A DNA stretch of 64,000 bases from Terriglobia bacterium (GTDB lineage: Bacteria; Acidobacteriota; Terriglobia; Bryobacterales; Bryobacteraceae): positions 1 through 64,000 of the forward strand of contig JAIQFS010000038.1 in NCBI GenBank assembly GCA_020073145.1, in the 5' to 3' direction. Under the pieces are notes generated by a model. It searched no databases. It was not told the DNA's origin and saw nothing but the letters and a program-made list of their open reading frames with translations. The position numbers and the translations under genes are program-made. This document shows positions 31,415-40,657 of this stretch, one piece after another (the stretch's first letter is position 1; the number at the start of each line of letters is the position of its first letter).

Positions 31415-34096
31415 ATGAGTTGGTGCCGTTTTCTGCGGCGGGCGCGATGGGATCAAGAGCGCCGCGAAGAGATCGAGTCGTATGTCCAGATGGAATCGGA
31501 CGACAACATCGCCCGCGGCATGCCGCCGGATGACGCTCGCGCCGCCGCCCGCCGCAAGTTCGGCAACCCCACTCGGGTGCAGGAGGAGATTTACCGCATG
31601 AACACGATCACGTTCCTCGATACGCTGGTTCGCGATCTGCGTTACGCCCTGCGCATGTTGGCGCGCAGTCCAATGTTTACGGCCGCGGCGCTGCTGACGC
31701 TGGCTCTCGGGATCGGCGGGAGCACGGCGATCTTTGGCGTGATCGACAGCATCTTGATCCGGCCGCTCGCGTACCCGCATTCGGAGGCCCTGGTAGGCGT
31801 CTGGCACACGGCGCCTGGCCTGAAAGGCCTCGGCGAGAATCTCGAGTGTACTCCCTCCATGTATTTCACGTATCGCGAAGGGAACCGGACGTTTCAGCAG
31901 TTCGGAGTGTGGAACTCCAACGGAGCGAGCGTGACCGGGACTGCTGAACCGGAGCTGCCCCGCGCGCTGTTCGTTACCTATGGCGTACTGGACGCACTTG
32001 ACGTCCAGCCTCTTCTGGGCCGCTGGTTTTCGCAGGAGGACGACACGCCAGGTTCAGCCGAGACCGTGATCCTCACTTACGGCTATTGGCACCGGCGCTT
32101 CGCGGGCGACCGATTCATCGTCGGGCGCACCCTGACGATCAATGCCACGCCACACACCGTCATCGGCGTGATGCCGAGGGAATTCCGCTTTCAACGCGAT
32201 CCTGAGCTGATCCTTCCCCAGCGGTTCGATCGGACGAAGGTCTACCTGGGAGATTTCAGCTATCAAGGGATTGCGCGGCTCAAGCCCGGGGTCACCATGG
32301 CGCAAGCCAATGCGGATGTGGCTCGCATGCTGGGAATCTGGTTGACGGCCTGGGCCCCGACCCCGGGTTTCGATTTTACTGTATTTAAGAATGCCCGGCT
32401 GGGACCCAAGGTCCAGCCACTGAGTCAGGAAATCGTAGGGGACGTCGGCGCCACCCTCTGGGTTGTCATGGGGACGCTGATTCTGGTTCTCCTGATCGCC
32501 TGCGCAAATGTGGCCAATCTACTGCTCGTGCGCGGCGAAGGCCGTCAGCAGGAACTCGCGATCCGGGCCGCGCTGGGCGCCGGATGGGGACGAATCGCGC
32601 GGGAAATGCTGCTGGAAAGCATGATGCTGGGAGTACTGGGCGGCGCGGCGGGTCTCGGGCTTGCGTTTGCGGGTTTGCGGATCCTGGTAGCGAAGGGTCC
32701 GGCCACGCTGCCGCGGCTGGGCGAAATTGGAATCGATCCATGGGTGCTGGCGTTCGCCCTCGGGGTGTCTTTGCTTTCGGGTGCCCTGTTCGGCGTCATT
32801 CCGGTCTGGAAGTATGCGGGGCCGCGTGTCGCTAACGCGCTGCGGGGCGTCGGCCGCACCTTTAGCCAAGGCCGGGAACGCCACCGGGCGCGCAATGTCC
32901 TGGTGGTGGTACAAGTGGCGCTCGCGCTGGTGCTGTTGGTCTGCTCCGGCCTGATGATTCGCACGTTTCAGCACTTGCGGAACCTGCGCCCAGGATTCGC
33001 GCAGCCCGAACAGATCCAGATCTTGCATTCCATGGCCCCGCAAGCAATTGCGGACCAGCCTGAGCGCGTGATGCGAATGCACAACGAGATTCTGGACAAA
33101 CTCGCGGCCCTTCCAGGCGTCACCTCGGTCGGATTTGCCAACGCGGCGCCGCTGGAATCATTCTTAAGTCCCAACAATCCGATCTATGCCCAGGACAAGC
33201 CCCTCGCAAAGGGCCAAATCCCTGCCACCCGGCGATTCCGCATGACTGCGCCCGGATTCTTCAAGACGATGGGAACGCGCATCGTCGCGGGACGCGATTT
33301 TACCTGGACCGACCTTTATGAAAAGCGGCACGTGGCCATGGTTTCAGAGAATCTAGCACGGGGGCTGTGGGGCGATGCGAACGCTGCCCTGGGAAAGCGG
33401 ATTCGCGTGGGCAACTCCGATGCGTGGCGCGAAGTTGTCGGCGTGGTCGAAGACGTTTACGACAACGGCATGCAGGTGAAGCCGCCCGAGATCGCCTACT
33501 GGCCCGCCATGATGGACGGATGGCTATTTGGCGGCGAACACGGATTCGTCACAGGCTTCGGCATGTACGCGATCCGCTCCAACCGGGCTGGGACAGAGAA
33601 CCTCCTCAAGGAGGTGCGGCAAGTCATCTGGTCCATGAATGGAAGGCAGCCGGTGTTTCTCGTCAGCACGCTCAAGGAACTCTACGATCAGTCGATGGAG
33701 CGGACCTCGTTCACGTTGGTGATGCTGGCGATCGCCGGTGGGATGGCGCTGCTGCTCGGCATCGTGGGGATCTACGGAGTGATCGCCTACGCGGTTTCGC
33801 AGCGGACTCGCGAGATTGGCATCCGCATCGCGGTGGGTGCGCAGCCGGCTGGATTATCGAGGATGTTCGTGCGTCAGGGACTGCAACTCGCTGGAGTCGG
33901 CGCCGCTTGCGGACTGGCGGCTGCCGCCGGGCTCACACGTCTGATGTCGGCTCTGTTGTTTGGGGTGACCGCGCTTGACCCGGTGACGTATGCGGCAGTC
34001 TCGGCGCTCCTGATCTTGGCCGCCGCGCTGGCCAGCTATCTTCCCGCGCGCCGGGCGGCTGCGGTCGATCCCGTCGAGGCCCTGCGGGTCGAATAG
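31415..34096 (+). CDS. ADOP permease, copy 2 (tandem)
   Basis: An 893-residue paralogue of the preceding gene with the same domain order. It keeps the helical cap (RRARWDQERREEIESYVQMESDDNIARGM), TM1 (LTLALGIGGSTAIFGVIDSILIRPL), the two FtsX blocks and the end PARRAAAVDPVEALRVE. The DNA of the two copies is nearly identical over the codons for DDARAAARRKFGN, which shows a tandem duplication. ATG 31415 was chosen over the frame's first start at 31304, which lies inside copy 1. The pair probably works as a heterodimer or as two alternative systems under the same PadR. Confidence 0.9.
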   Translation: MSWCRFLRRARWDQERREEIESYVQMESDDNIARGMPPDDARAAARRKFGNPTRVQEEIYRMNTITFLDTLVRDLRYALRMLARSPMFTAAALLTLALGIGGSTAIFGVIDSILIRPLAYPHSEALVGVWHTAPGLKGLGENLECTPSMYFTYREGNRTFQQFGVWNSNGASVTGTAEPELPRALFVTYGVLDALDVQPLLGRWFSQEDDTPGSAETVILTYGYWHRRFAGDRFIVGRTLTINATPHTVIGVMPREFRFQRDPELILPQRFDRTKVYLGDFSYQGIARLKPGVTMAQANADVARMLGIWLTAWAPTPGFDFTVFKNARLGPKVQPLSQEIVGDVGATLWVVMGTLILVLLIACANVANLLLVRGEGRQQELAIRAALGAGWGRIAREMLLESMMLGVLGGAAGLGLAFAGLRILVAKGPATLPRLGEIGIDPWVLAFALGVSLLSGALFGVIPVWKYAGPRVANALRGVGRTFSQGRERHRARNVLVVVQVALALVLLVCSGLMIRTFQHLRNLRPGFAQPEQIQILHSMAPQAIADQPERVMRMHNEILDKLAALPGVTSVGFANAAPLESFLSPNNPIYAQDKPLAKGQIPATRRFRMTAPGFFKTMGTRIVAGRDFTWTDLYEKRHVAMVSENLARGLWGDANAALGKRIRVGNSDAWREVVGVVEDVYDNGMQVKPPEIAYWPAMMDGWLFGGEHGFVTGFGMYAIRSNRAGTENLLKEVRQVIWSMNGRQPVFLVSTLKELYDQSMERTSFTLVMLAIAGGMALLLGIVGIYGVIAYAVSQRTREIGIRIAVGAQPAGLSRMFVRQGLQLAGVGAACGLAAAAGLTRLMSALLFGVTALDPVTYAAVSALLILAAALASYLPARRAAAVDPVEALRVE

Positions 34097-34106
34097 ATTC
34101 GGAGCT

Positions 34107-34134
34107 TCCGGGGCTTTCTGAATCCGGCCCCGGA
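34107..34134. terminator. GC-rich hairpin between convergent genes
   Basis: TCCGGGGC (34107-34114) pairs perfectly with GCCCCGGA (34127-34134), in the 44-bp gap between the permease operon and the OYE gene. No T run follows. Confidence 0.55.
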
Positions 34135-34140
34135 GGGACG

Positions 34141-35244
34141 CTACGTCAGCACCTTCATCGAATCCAGGCTGAAGGGCTGCAGGTCCGTGGTGCGGCCGTC
34201 GCGGATCTTGGCGGCCCAGGCGGGATCGTGGAGCAGCGCGCGGCCGACGGCCACTAGATCCACCTCGTCGCGCTCGATCATTTCGACGAGCCGCCCGATG
34301 CCCGCGACCCCCGCGCCTTTGCCTTCGCGAAAGGCGGTCATCAAGTCGTTATCGAGGCCCACCGAGCCCACCGTGATGGTGGGCTTGCCAGTCAGCTTTT
34401 TGGTCCAGCCGGCCAGATTGAGGCCGGAGCCCTCAAATTCCGGTTCCCAGAAGCGGCGCGTCGAGCAGTGGAAGACATCAACGCCCGCCTCGGCCAGCGG
34501 CGCCAGAAAGGTTCCGAGCGCATCCGGCGTGGACGCCAGCCGCGCCGTGAAGTCCTGAATCTTCCATTGCGAGAAGCGCAGCAGAATCGGAAAGTCCGGG
34601 CCGACGGCGCGGCGGCAGGCGGCGACGGCTTCGGCGGCGAAGCGCGTGCGGCCGACCAGATCGCCGCCATAGCGGTCGGTGCGCTGGTTGGTAGTCTCCC
34701 AGAAAAACTGATCGATGAGGTAGCCGTGGGCGCCGTGCAGTTCGACCCCGTCGAAGCCCAGCCGCTGCGCATCGGCGGCGCCCTGTGCGTAGGCGGCGAT
34801 CAGGTTCGCGATCTCGCGCTCCGTCATCGGCTCGGACAGTTTGCCGGCGGGCACCGCAATGCCCGAGGGACCGATGGGAGGCGCTTCGGGATTCGGCAGG
34901 TCGCCGGGCTTGCGCATCATGCCGACGTGCCATAACTGCGGCATGATGCGGCCGCCCGCGGAATGGACCTCGGCCAGCACGCGCGCCCAGCCGGCCAGCG
35001 CATCCTCACCGTGAAAGCGCGGTACCTTGGAATCGTTGACCGCCGCGGGGTGCGCGATCGCCGTGCCCTCGGTCAGGATTAGGCCGACTCCATTCTCGGC
35101 GCGCCGGCGATAATACGCGGCGACGTCCGGCCCCGGCACGCCGCCGGGCGAAAAACTGCGAGTCATCGGCGCCATCACGATGCGGTTGGCGAGCGTCAAA
35201 TTTCGCAAGCGGGCTGGGCGAAATAGGGGTTTTGTGGAGAGCAT
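34141..35244 (-). CDS. NADH:flavin oxidoreductase (Old Yellow Enzyme family)
   Basis: A 367-residue FMN-dependent TIM-barrel ene-reductase. The start MLSTKPLFRPARLRNLTLANRIVMAPMTR is the first barrel strand. GVELHGAHGYLIDQFFWETTNQRTDRYGG carries the family signature, FHCSTRRFWEPEFEGSGLNLAGWTKK is typical of the YqjM/NemA-like subgroup, and GVAGIGRLVEM and DLVAVGRALLHDPAWA bind the FMN phosphate. It reduces activated C=C bonds of unknown natural substrates. ATG 35244 removes an antisense extension. It diverges from the methyltransferase operon. Confidence 0.93.
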   Translation of the reverse strand: MLSTKPLFRPARLRNLTLANRIVMAPMTRSFSPGGVPGPDVAAYYRRRAENGVGLILTEGTAIAHPAAVNDSKVPRFHGEDALAGWARVLAEVHSAGGRIMPQLWHVGMMRKPGDLPNPEAPPIGPSGIAVPAGKLSEPMTEREIANLIAAYAQGAADAQRLGFDGVELHGAHGYLIDQFFWETTNQRTDRYGGDLVGRTRFAAEAVAACRRAVGPDFPILLRFSQWKIQDFTARLASTPDALGTFLAPLAEAGVDVFHCSTRRFWEPEFEGSGLNLAGWTKKLTGKPTITVGSVGLDNDLMTAFREGKGAGVAGIGRLVEMIERDEVDLVAVGRALLHDPAWAAKIRDGRTTDLQPFSLDSMKVLT

Positions 35245-35274
35245 GGGCCTGCATTTAGAATAGTTCCTAAGCAC

Positions 35275-36072
35275 ATGGCGACGGAAAGCAGGCCCCGAAC
35301 GGGGACCGAGAACGGGCGGCTGTGGGGAACGCGCTCGGAGGATTGGGCGCGGTTTCAGGAAGGGCAGGTCCGCGGAGTTTATGAAACGGTGATGACGCGC
35401 TGCGCGGTGGGGCCGGGCACCGAGTACCTGGATGCCGGCTGCGGGGCGGGCCTGGCTGTGCAGATGGCCGCCGAGCGCGGCGCGCTCGTTTCCGGCTTCG
35501 ATGCCGCCGCGGGTATGCTGGCGGTGGCGCGCAGCCGCGTTCCGCATGGCGATTTCCGCCAGGCGGAACTGGAAGAGCCGCCGTATGACGCGCACACGTT
35601 CGACGTCGTCACGGGCTTCAATTCCTTCCAGTTCGCGGCCAATCCCACGGCGGCGCTGGCTCAGGCGAAGCGCGTGGCCAAGCCGGGGGGAACGGTGGTG
35701 GTGATGACCTGGAGCACGCCTGACGGGATGGAAGCCGCGGCGATTGTGCGGGCGTTGAGGCCGCTGCTGCCGGCGGAGCCACACCAGCCTGGACCATTCT
35801 CGCTCTCGGACGAGATGGCGCTGCGCGCTTTTGCCGCAGATGCGGGACTGCAAGTCACCGAGGTCGCTGATGTGGACTGCCCCTGGGCCTATGCGGATCT
35901 GGAGACGGCGCTCCGCGCCCTGAGTTCCGCGGGTCCTTCACTGCGCGCGGCGGAACTCTTCGGCCAGGAAGCGGTGCATGAGGCGCACCGCCAGGCGCTC
36001 GCGCCGTTTCGCTTACCGGATGGCAGCTACCGGATCGGCGCCCGCTTCCGCTGTCTGTTCACGCGCGCCTGA
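35275..36072 (+). CDS. Class I SAM-dependent methyltransferase
   Basis: A 265-residue methyltransferase. Motif I is YLDAGCGAGLAVQMAAERGA, the ribose-binding acid lies in SGFDAAAGMLAVARSR, motif II is FDVVTGFNSFQFAANP and motif III is KPGGTVVVMTWSTPDGME. It resembles ubiquinone/small-molecule type enzymes. The following gene starts 5 bp on, so the two are transcribed together. Substrate unknown. Confidence 0.85.
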   Translation: MATESRPRTGTENGRLWGTRSEDWARFQEGQVRGVYETVMTRCAVGPGTEYLDAGCGAGLAVQMAAERGALVSGFDAAAGMLAVARSRVPHGDFRQAELEEPPYDAHTFDVVTGFNSFQFAANPTAALAQAKRVAKPGGTVVVMTWSTPDGMEAAAIVRALRPLLPAEPHQPGPFSLSDEMALRAFAADAGLQVTEVADVDCPWAYADLETALRALSSAGPSLRAAELFGQEAVHEAHRQALAPFRLPDGSYRIGARFRCLFTRA

Positions 36073-36077
36073 ACCGC

Positions 36078-36854
36078 ATGCTCACCGCCATCACACGCGC
36101 CGTCAGTCCGGAGATCAACCGCTGCGAACTGGGATATCTGCCGCGCGTGCCGATCGATGTGGCGAAGGCCATCGAGCAGCACCGGCAGTATGAGGCCTGT
36201 CTCGAAGATCTGGGGGTGAAGGTGATCTCGCTGCCCGCCGAGCCCTCACTGCCGGATTGCATGTTCGTGGAGGACCCGGCGGTGCTGGTGGACGAAATCG
36301 CGGTGATGACGCGCATGGGCGCGGAATCCAGGCGGCGGGAAGTCGAACGCTTGTCGACCGTGCTGGCGCGGTTTCGCCGGCTGCGCTGGATGCGCGAGCC
36401 GGCCACCCTCGAAGGCGGCGATGTGCTGCGCATGGGCCGCGTGCTGTACGTAGGGTTATCGGCGCGGACCAACCAGGCGGGGATCGATCAACTGGCCGTG
36501 GCCGTCGAACCGCTTGGGTATTCGGTTCGCGTGGTCCCGGTTCGGGGCTGTCTACATCTGAAATCCGGCTGCAGCGCGCTCGACGACAGAACCATCCTGG
36601 CGAATCGCGAGTGGATCGATGCCGGCGCTTTCTCCGGCGTGGAGATTGTCGACGTGGCGCCGGAGGAACCGGGGGCTGCGAATGTGCTGACGATTGGCGA
36701 CACGGCGCTGGTTCCGGCGGCCTTTCCGCTTACCGCCGGACGCATCGCGGCGCGGGGCTGGAGGGTGCGGCGGCTCGACATTTCGGAGCTGCAGAAGGCC
36801 GAAGCCGGCCTCACCTGTTCCAGCATTCTGTTCGAGACGGGAGAATCGGGATGA
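36078..36854 (+). CDS. Dimethylarginine dimethylaminohydrolase-like (amidinotransferase superfamily)
   Basis: A 258-residue penta-repeat (beta/alpha) propeller enzyme. The substrate acid is in PDCMFVEDPAVLVDE, EGGDVLRMGRVLYVG carries the GGD motif, the catalytic His is in RGCLHLKSGCSALDD and the nucleophilic Cys in LTCSSILFE near the end. These define DDAH/peptidyl-arginine-deiminase relatives that hydrolyse guanidino compounds such as NG,NG-dimethylarginine to citrulline. It overlaps the next gene by ATGA. The link with a methyltransferase is suggestive, but no pathway follows from it. Confidence 0.88.
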   Translation: MLTAITRAVSPEINRCELGYLPRVPIDVAKAIEQHRQYEACLEDLGVKVISLPAEPSLPDCMFVEDPAVLVDEIAVMTRMGAESRRREVERLSTVLARFRRLRWMREPATLEGGDVLRMGRVLYVGLSARTNQAGIDQLAVAVEPLGYSVRVVPVRGCLHLKSGCSALDDRTILANREWIDAGAFSGVEIVDVAPEEPGAANVLTIGDTALVPAAFPLTAGRIAARGWRVRRLDISELQKAEAGLTCSSILFETGESG

Positions 36855-37642
36855 AGCCTGTGGCCCTGGTGACGGGGGCGTCCGCGGGGATTGGCGCGGT
36901 ATTTGCCCGAAGACTGGCGAAGACTGGCTACGGGCTGATCCTGGTGGCGCGGCGGCGCGACCGGCTGGAGGCGCTGGCGCGGGAGCTGGGCGACGCGGAA
37001 GTCATCGAGGCCGATTTGACCCGGGATGACGATCTGCGGCGCGTCGCGGAGCGCATCGCGGCCGAGCCGAATTTGGAACTGCTGGTGAACAACGCCGGCT
37101 TCGGTATCCTGGGCCGGTTCTGTGAAGTGCCGGTGGAAGGCCAGGAGCAGATGCACCGGCTCCATGTGATGGCCACGCTGCGGCTGACGCACGCGGCGCT
37201 CGGCGGAATGGTAGCGCGGAAAAAGGGCGCCATCATCAACGTGTCGTCAGTAGCGGCGTTCGGGCAGAGTCCGAGCAGCGTGAGCTACAGCGCGACCAAA
37301 TCGTGGATGAACAGCTTCACCGAAGGCGTGGATCTGGAATTGCGGGGCGCTGGCTCGCCGGTGAAGGTGCAGGCGCTCTGCCCGGGGTTCACGCTTTCGG
37401 AATTCCACGACGTGGCCCAAGTGGACCGCAAGACCATTCCGGCGCGGCTGTGGATGCGGGCCGAAGATGTGGTGGAGGCGTCGCTGGCGGGGCTGGCGCG
37501 CGGCAAGGTGATCGTGGTGCCGGGGAGACTGTACCAGGTGATGGCCGCGGTGATGCGGTGGACTCCGAAGTGGGCTTATCGGGCCGGCGCACAGCGATAC
37601 GCGCGCGCCACCAAGCGGGACGCAGCGCCTCAAAAGCTGTAG
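36851..37642 (+). CDS. SDR oxidoreductase (DltE/YqjQ-like)
   Basis: A 263-residue classical SDR. The dinucleotide motif is ALVTGASAGIGAVFARRLAKTGY with LVARRRDRLEAL after it (NADP(H)-type). NNAG is present, and the catalytic Ser, Tyr and Lys lie in INVSSVAAFGQSPSSVSYSATKSWM. PGFTLSEFHDVA follows. The C-terminus (VMRWTPKWAYRAGAQRYARATKR) is basic and could contact a membrane. Last gene of the methyltransferase-DDAH-SDR operon. The final 13 bp overlap the convergent beta-barrel gene. Confidence 0.87.
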   Translation: MKPVALVTGASAGIGAVFARRLAKTGYGLILVARRRDRLEALARELGDAEVIEADLTRDDDLRRVAERIAAEPNLELLVNNAGFGILGRFCEVPVEGQEQMHRLHVMATLRLTHAALGGMVARKKGAIINVSSVAAFGQSPSSVSYSATKSWMNSFTEGVDLELRGAGSPVKVQALCPGFTLSEFHDVAQVDRKTIPARLWMRAEDVVEASLAGLARGKVIVVPGRLYQVMAAVMRWTPKWAYRAGAQRYARATKRDAAPQKL

Positions 37643-38835
37643 CGCAGGATCAACGCCAAATTGGAATTGCGGCGGTACTGGCCGAGGAAGTCGGCGGGGT
37701 TGCCGTGGATCCAGGTGATGGACGGGGTGGCGCGCCAGTGCTGCCCGAAGGCCTGGGAATATTCGAGCTTCAGCCACACGCCATCGCCATTCTGGCGGAC
37801 CGCGCCCTGGAAGGCCAGGCTGCGGTTGGCGTCGAGTGTATAGGCGGCGCGGCCGAGGAAGGCGCGGGCGAGGCCGCGGTCGGGAGCAAACTCGAGGAGC
37901 GAGCGGGGGCTGGTGATTTTCTGGCCAGCGTATCCGGCGGTGAAACTCCACTCGCCGGACTGGCGCTCCATCTGAATCACGTACAGCAAATACTCGTCAG
38001 CCAGGGGATTGGGCGACGTAAAGTAGGCGGCTTCGCTCTTGACCGTGAACCAGGGCAGCGGGATGGCGGCTTCCGCGCCGTAAGTTCGGATCTGGGGATA
38101 GAAGCGCTGGAGGCCGGCCGAGGCAGGGCCCAGCGGAGTCGGCGTGAAGAGGGGCAGGGGATTGAAGCCGTCGAAGAACGAAGCCGAATACTCCACAGCG
38201 CGGCCGATGTGGTTCCAGCGGGCGCCGTACTGGCCGCCACCGGGAAAGCGAGCGCCGAGATCGAGCAGTTGCACGCCTGCGGGAACGGGCGCCCAGCGCT
38301 GATCGAGAAGCGGAACGCGGCTGGGGGTGAAGCGCGGGGTGTAGACCAACTCGACGGTATCGGACTGGCCGCCGTAGGTGAGGTGTGCCGCGGTGACCGG
38401 CAGGTAATCGGTCTGCAGGACGTTGAGGTAATCCTGGGGGGCGAAGCGGTCGGTGGGGTTGAGCAGATCGGCTTTGCCCCAGCGAATCAACTGCTTGCCG
38501 AGTTCGAGAGTCAGGCGGCCCCGCGTGTACTTGGCGCTGAGGCGACGGAAGGCGAAGGCGGGGCGCTGGGTTTCGCGATCCCACCAGGAGACGTGGAACT
38601 GGCGTTCGACTTCGCGGTGGGTATCGGCGCGGGCATCAAAGGCGCCGGAAAAACTGAAGCCGGTGTTGGTGCGGTAGGAGGCCTCGTAGCGGAGCAGCTC
38701 ATCGGCGACAGCGGGGCCGCTATCGCCGGGAGCGGACTGAGGATAGAAGAACGAACCCGTTTCGAGAAAACCGCGCTGGGTAAAATCCTGGGCGCAGACC
38801 AGGCTGGCGAAGAAGAACAGAGCCGTGAGTTTCAC
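37630..38835 (-). CDS. Outer-membrane beta-barrel protein
   Basis: A 401-residue exported protein with signal peptide KLTALFFFASLVCA and then a long run of amphipathic strands with Tyr/Phe/Trp every second residue: FLETGSFFYPQ, YEASYRTNTGFSFSGAFDAR, ALILRYSF. The C-terminal residue is Phe after Ser, the BAM signal of outer-membrane barrels. GTG 38835 is the start, since it overlaps the upstream gene's stop (GTGA) and gives the signal peptide directly. RLSAKYTRGRLTLELGKQLIRWG resembles porin/alginate-export-like barrels. The transported compound is unknown. Confidence 0.78.
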   Translation of the reverse strand: MKLTALFFFASLVCAQDFTQRGFLETGSFFYPQSAPGDSGPAVADELLRYEASYRTNTGFSFSGAFDARADTHREVERQFHVSWWDRETQRPAFAFRRLSAKYTRGRLTLELGKQLIRWGKADLLNPTDRFAPQDYLNVLQTDYLPVTAAHLTYGGQSDTVELVYTPRFTPSRVPLLDQRWAPVPAGVQLLDLGARFPGGGQYGARWNHIGRAVEYSASFFDGFNPLPLFTPTPLGPASAGLQRFYPQIRTYGAEAAIPLPWFTVKSEAAYFTSPNPLADEYLLYVIQMERQSGEWSFTAGYAGQKITSPRSLLEFAPDRGLARAFLGRAAYTLDANRSLAFQGAVRQNGDGVWLKLEYSQAFGQHWRATPSITWIHGNPADFLGQYRRNSNLALILRYSF

Positions 38836-39941
38836 CGGGGACCCTGGAGCATGGCGGCGGTGAACGCCAGCAGGTCGCCGTCCTGACGTGCGAGAGCGCG
38901 GAGGCGCGGGTAGTCGCCGGCCATCTGGCATAACTGAACGGCGGAGAGGCAAGTGCTGCCGGCTTCGCCCGCGAGGTGATCGACCGAGACATCGACGGCC
39001 TCGGCGTAGCGGCCCAGACGGGTGAGCAGGCCGACCAGAATCTCAGCCGAGCCGGGCACGGAGTTCGCGACTTTTTGGCGGAAGTGAATCAGGCCGGTTT
39101 CGTCCCCAAGCAAGGCGCGGAGGTATGCGCCGAAATCGACGTAGGTATCGGCGAAGGGGGGATTGCTGGGGAAGGCGAACATGGGGTCGAGGCGGCGGCC
39201 GTACTCGGTGAGCTCCCAGGCGAACTGGAGCGATTCGCGATCCGGGAGGTCGGGACTGGCCTGTACGAGCGACGTGAGGTGCGAGTTCTCGATGTAGAAG
39301 CGCGCGCCGGCGAAGAGCCAGTCGCGGCCGGTAAGCAGAGTGGCGACACTGGCGGTCTCAGGGGCGCGGCCTTCGGCGGTGGCGATGGCCGCTTTGAGGT
39401 TGGCCGCGAGGTCGCGGGTGAGTGTGCGGACCAGGGCCTGGAGAAACTGGACGCGGGCATCGCGATCGGGATAGGAGGCGGCGAACCCGATGGCGGCGCA
39501 GAGGCCCTGCTGCTCGAGCAAGGCTTCGAAACCCTTGCGGGGATGGACGCGTTCCTGGAGCGCGATTTGGAGAACAGGCTCGGTGATCTGGGCGGCGGGG
39601 AGGCGTTCGATAGCTTCGGCGACGGGAGCGGGATTGCTGATGGCGCGAAAATACGGCCAGGAGCGGACGATGTCGCCGTCGCCGAGGAAGAGCTCTCCGG
39701 CTTCGCGGGCGGCGTCGCGGAGGGCGGCTTGATAGGCAGCCTGGTGCTCCGCGGGGAGATCGCCGATGGCGCCGGACGGGAAGAGCGGAAGGCCGTTTGC
39801 GTGTCGGTGGCACATGAGACGGGCTTCCAGGAGGAGAGGGTAGTTTTTCTGTTCGCGCAGGAGGATCAGGAGGCGGTCGAAGACAGCATTGGGGCCTTCT
39901 TCGGCAAGGGAGTTCTTGAGGAGATCGAATGGATCCATCAT
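38832..39941 (-). CDS. Helical hypothetical protein, coupled to the beta-barrel gene
   Basis: A 369-residue protein beginning MMDPFDLLKNSLAEEGPNA. It is mostly alpha-helical, alanine- and leucine-rich, without signal peptide or membrane segment. The C-terminal third has TPR-like spacing (LLTRLGRYAEAVDVSVDHLAG, LSAVQLCQMAGDYPRLRALA). Starts are possible at 39941 and 39938, with GGAAGGG upstream. It overlaps the barrel gene by 4 nt, so the two products are made together. It may be a cytosolic scaffold or regulator for the barrel's role. No family recognised. Confidence 0.7.
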   Translation of the reverse strand: MMDPFDLLKNSLAEEGPNAVFDRLLILLREQKNYPLLLEARLMCHRHANGLPLFPSGAIGDLPAEHQAAYQAALRDAAREAGELFLGDGDIVRSWPYFRAISNPAPVAEAIERLPAAQITEPVLQIALQERVHPRKGFEALLEQQGLCAAIGFAASYPDRDARVQFLQALVRTLTRDLAANLKAAIATAEGRAPETASVATLLTGRDWLFAGARFYIENSHLTSLVQASPDLPDRESLQFAWELTEYGRRLDPMFAFPSNPPFADTYVDFGAYLRALLGDETGLIHFRQKVANSVPGSAEILVGLLTRLGRYAEAVDVSVDHLAGEAGSTCLSAVQLCQMAGDYPRLRALARQDGDLLAFTAAMLQGPR

Positions 39942-40657
39942 GAGAGGTCCCTTCCAGGCTACGACGAAGGGGGGAAGGAAGAAGCAGTCAAAAAGGGAAA
40001 AGTCATGGGGCAAAAGGCAAAAGCGGGGAGGAGCGAGTTGCCTGCAGCGCCGAGGGCTTTGATGTGCCGACGGCAGATGGGGCGGAACGAAGCGCATTGG
40101 GGCGGGGGCCGGGGGTGGAAACTGGGTCTTCGCCGGCGATGACTAGAGCCGGGGCCTCAATTCCGGTCTTCGGAGCTGTGCGCGGGGCTCCGTCAGTGAG
40201 GTTGGTAGTCGACATTTCTTCTCTCGATTCTGAGGATGCCTGAGAAGCTTGGGGAATACATGAGGATGGAACGCGTAAATCATTACAGGGGAATCGGATA
40301 TCGTTGAGGTGGGGATGCTCGCCGCCGCCTGCCGGTCGGTGGGCTTGACGGTGCCGGTTACGCCCCCGGGGTCTTCATTGTGAGAAGGCGTTGTTCCGCC
40401 GTTGGGTCCCACAGACTGGTCCAATGTGGAGCGGTTGCCGGAAGGTGGACCTCGATGGGGCATCCAAAGACCGGTTTGAGGCATAGTAGTGAATGTCGCT
40501 GCATCGGGGAGACCTACACGGATCAAGCCGTCTCGGCTGCGGACGCCAACCGGCGGTCTGAGAACTGGTACGGGCCGTGCAGAGAAGCCGGAGCGTCATG
40601 GTGATGGGCCGACAGGGACGATTGTGCTGCGGGGGCTGACGGTTGCGAACAGAAACC
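39942..40657. other. Long intergenic region, no supported gene
   Basis: This 716-bp gap separates the hypothetical/barrel pair from the amgK-like gene. Short frames exist on both strands, including 70 residues at 40003-40215 (minus) with AGAGAAGAA before its ATG, but the products are Pro/Ser/Arg-rich and resemble no family. No repeat or RNA was recognised. It probably holds the two divergent promoters. Confidence 0.4.

Noticed and set aside
37303-38886. 527-residue plus-strand frame over the beta-barrel gene
   Set aside because: Gly/Ala/Glu-rich antisense shadow; the minus strand has a signal peptide, barrel pattern and terminal Phe.
38976-40142. 388-residue plus-strand frame
   Set aside because: Antisense to the helical hypothetical gene whose stop overlaps the barrel gene by GTGA; the plus product is low-complexity Gly/Glu.
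40003-40215. 70-residue minus frame with AGAGAAGAA before ATG
   Set aside because: Product is a Pro/Ser/Ala-rich string without recognisable features; too weak to annotate as a gene.
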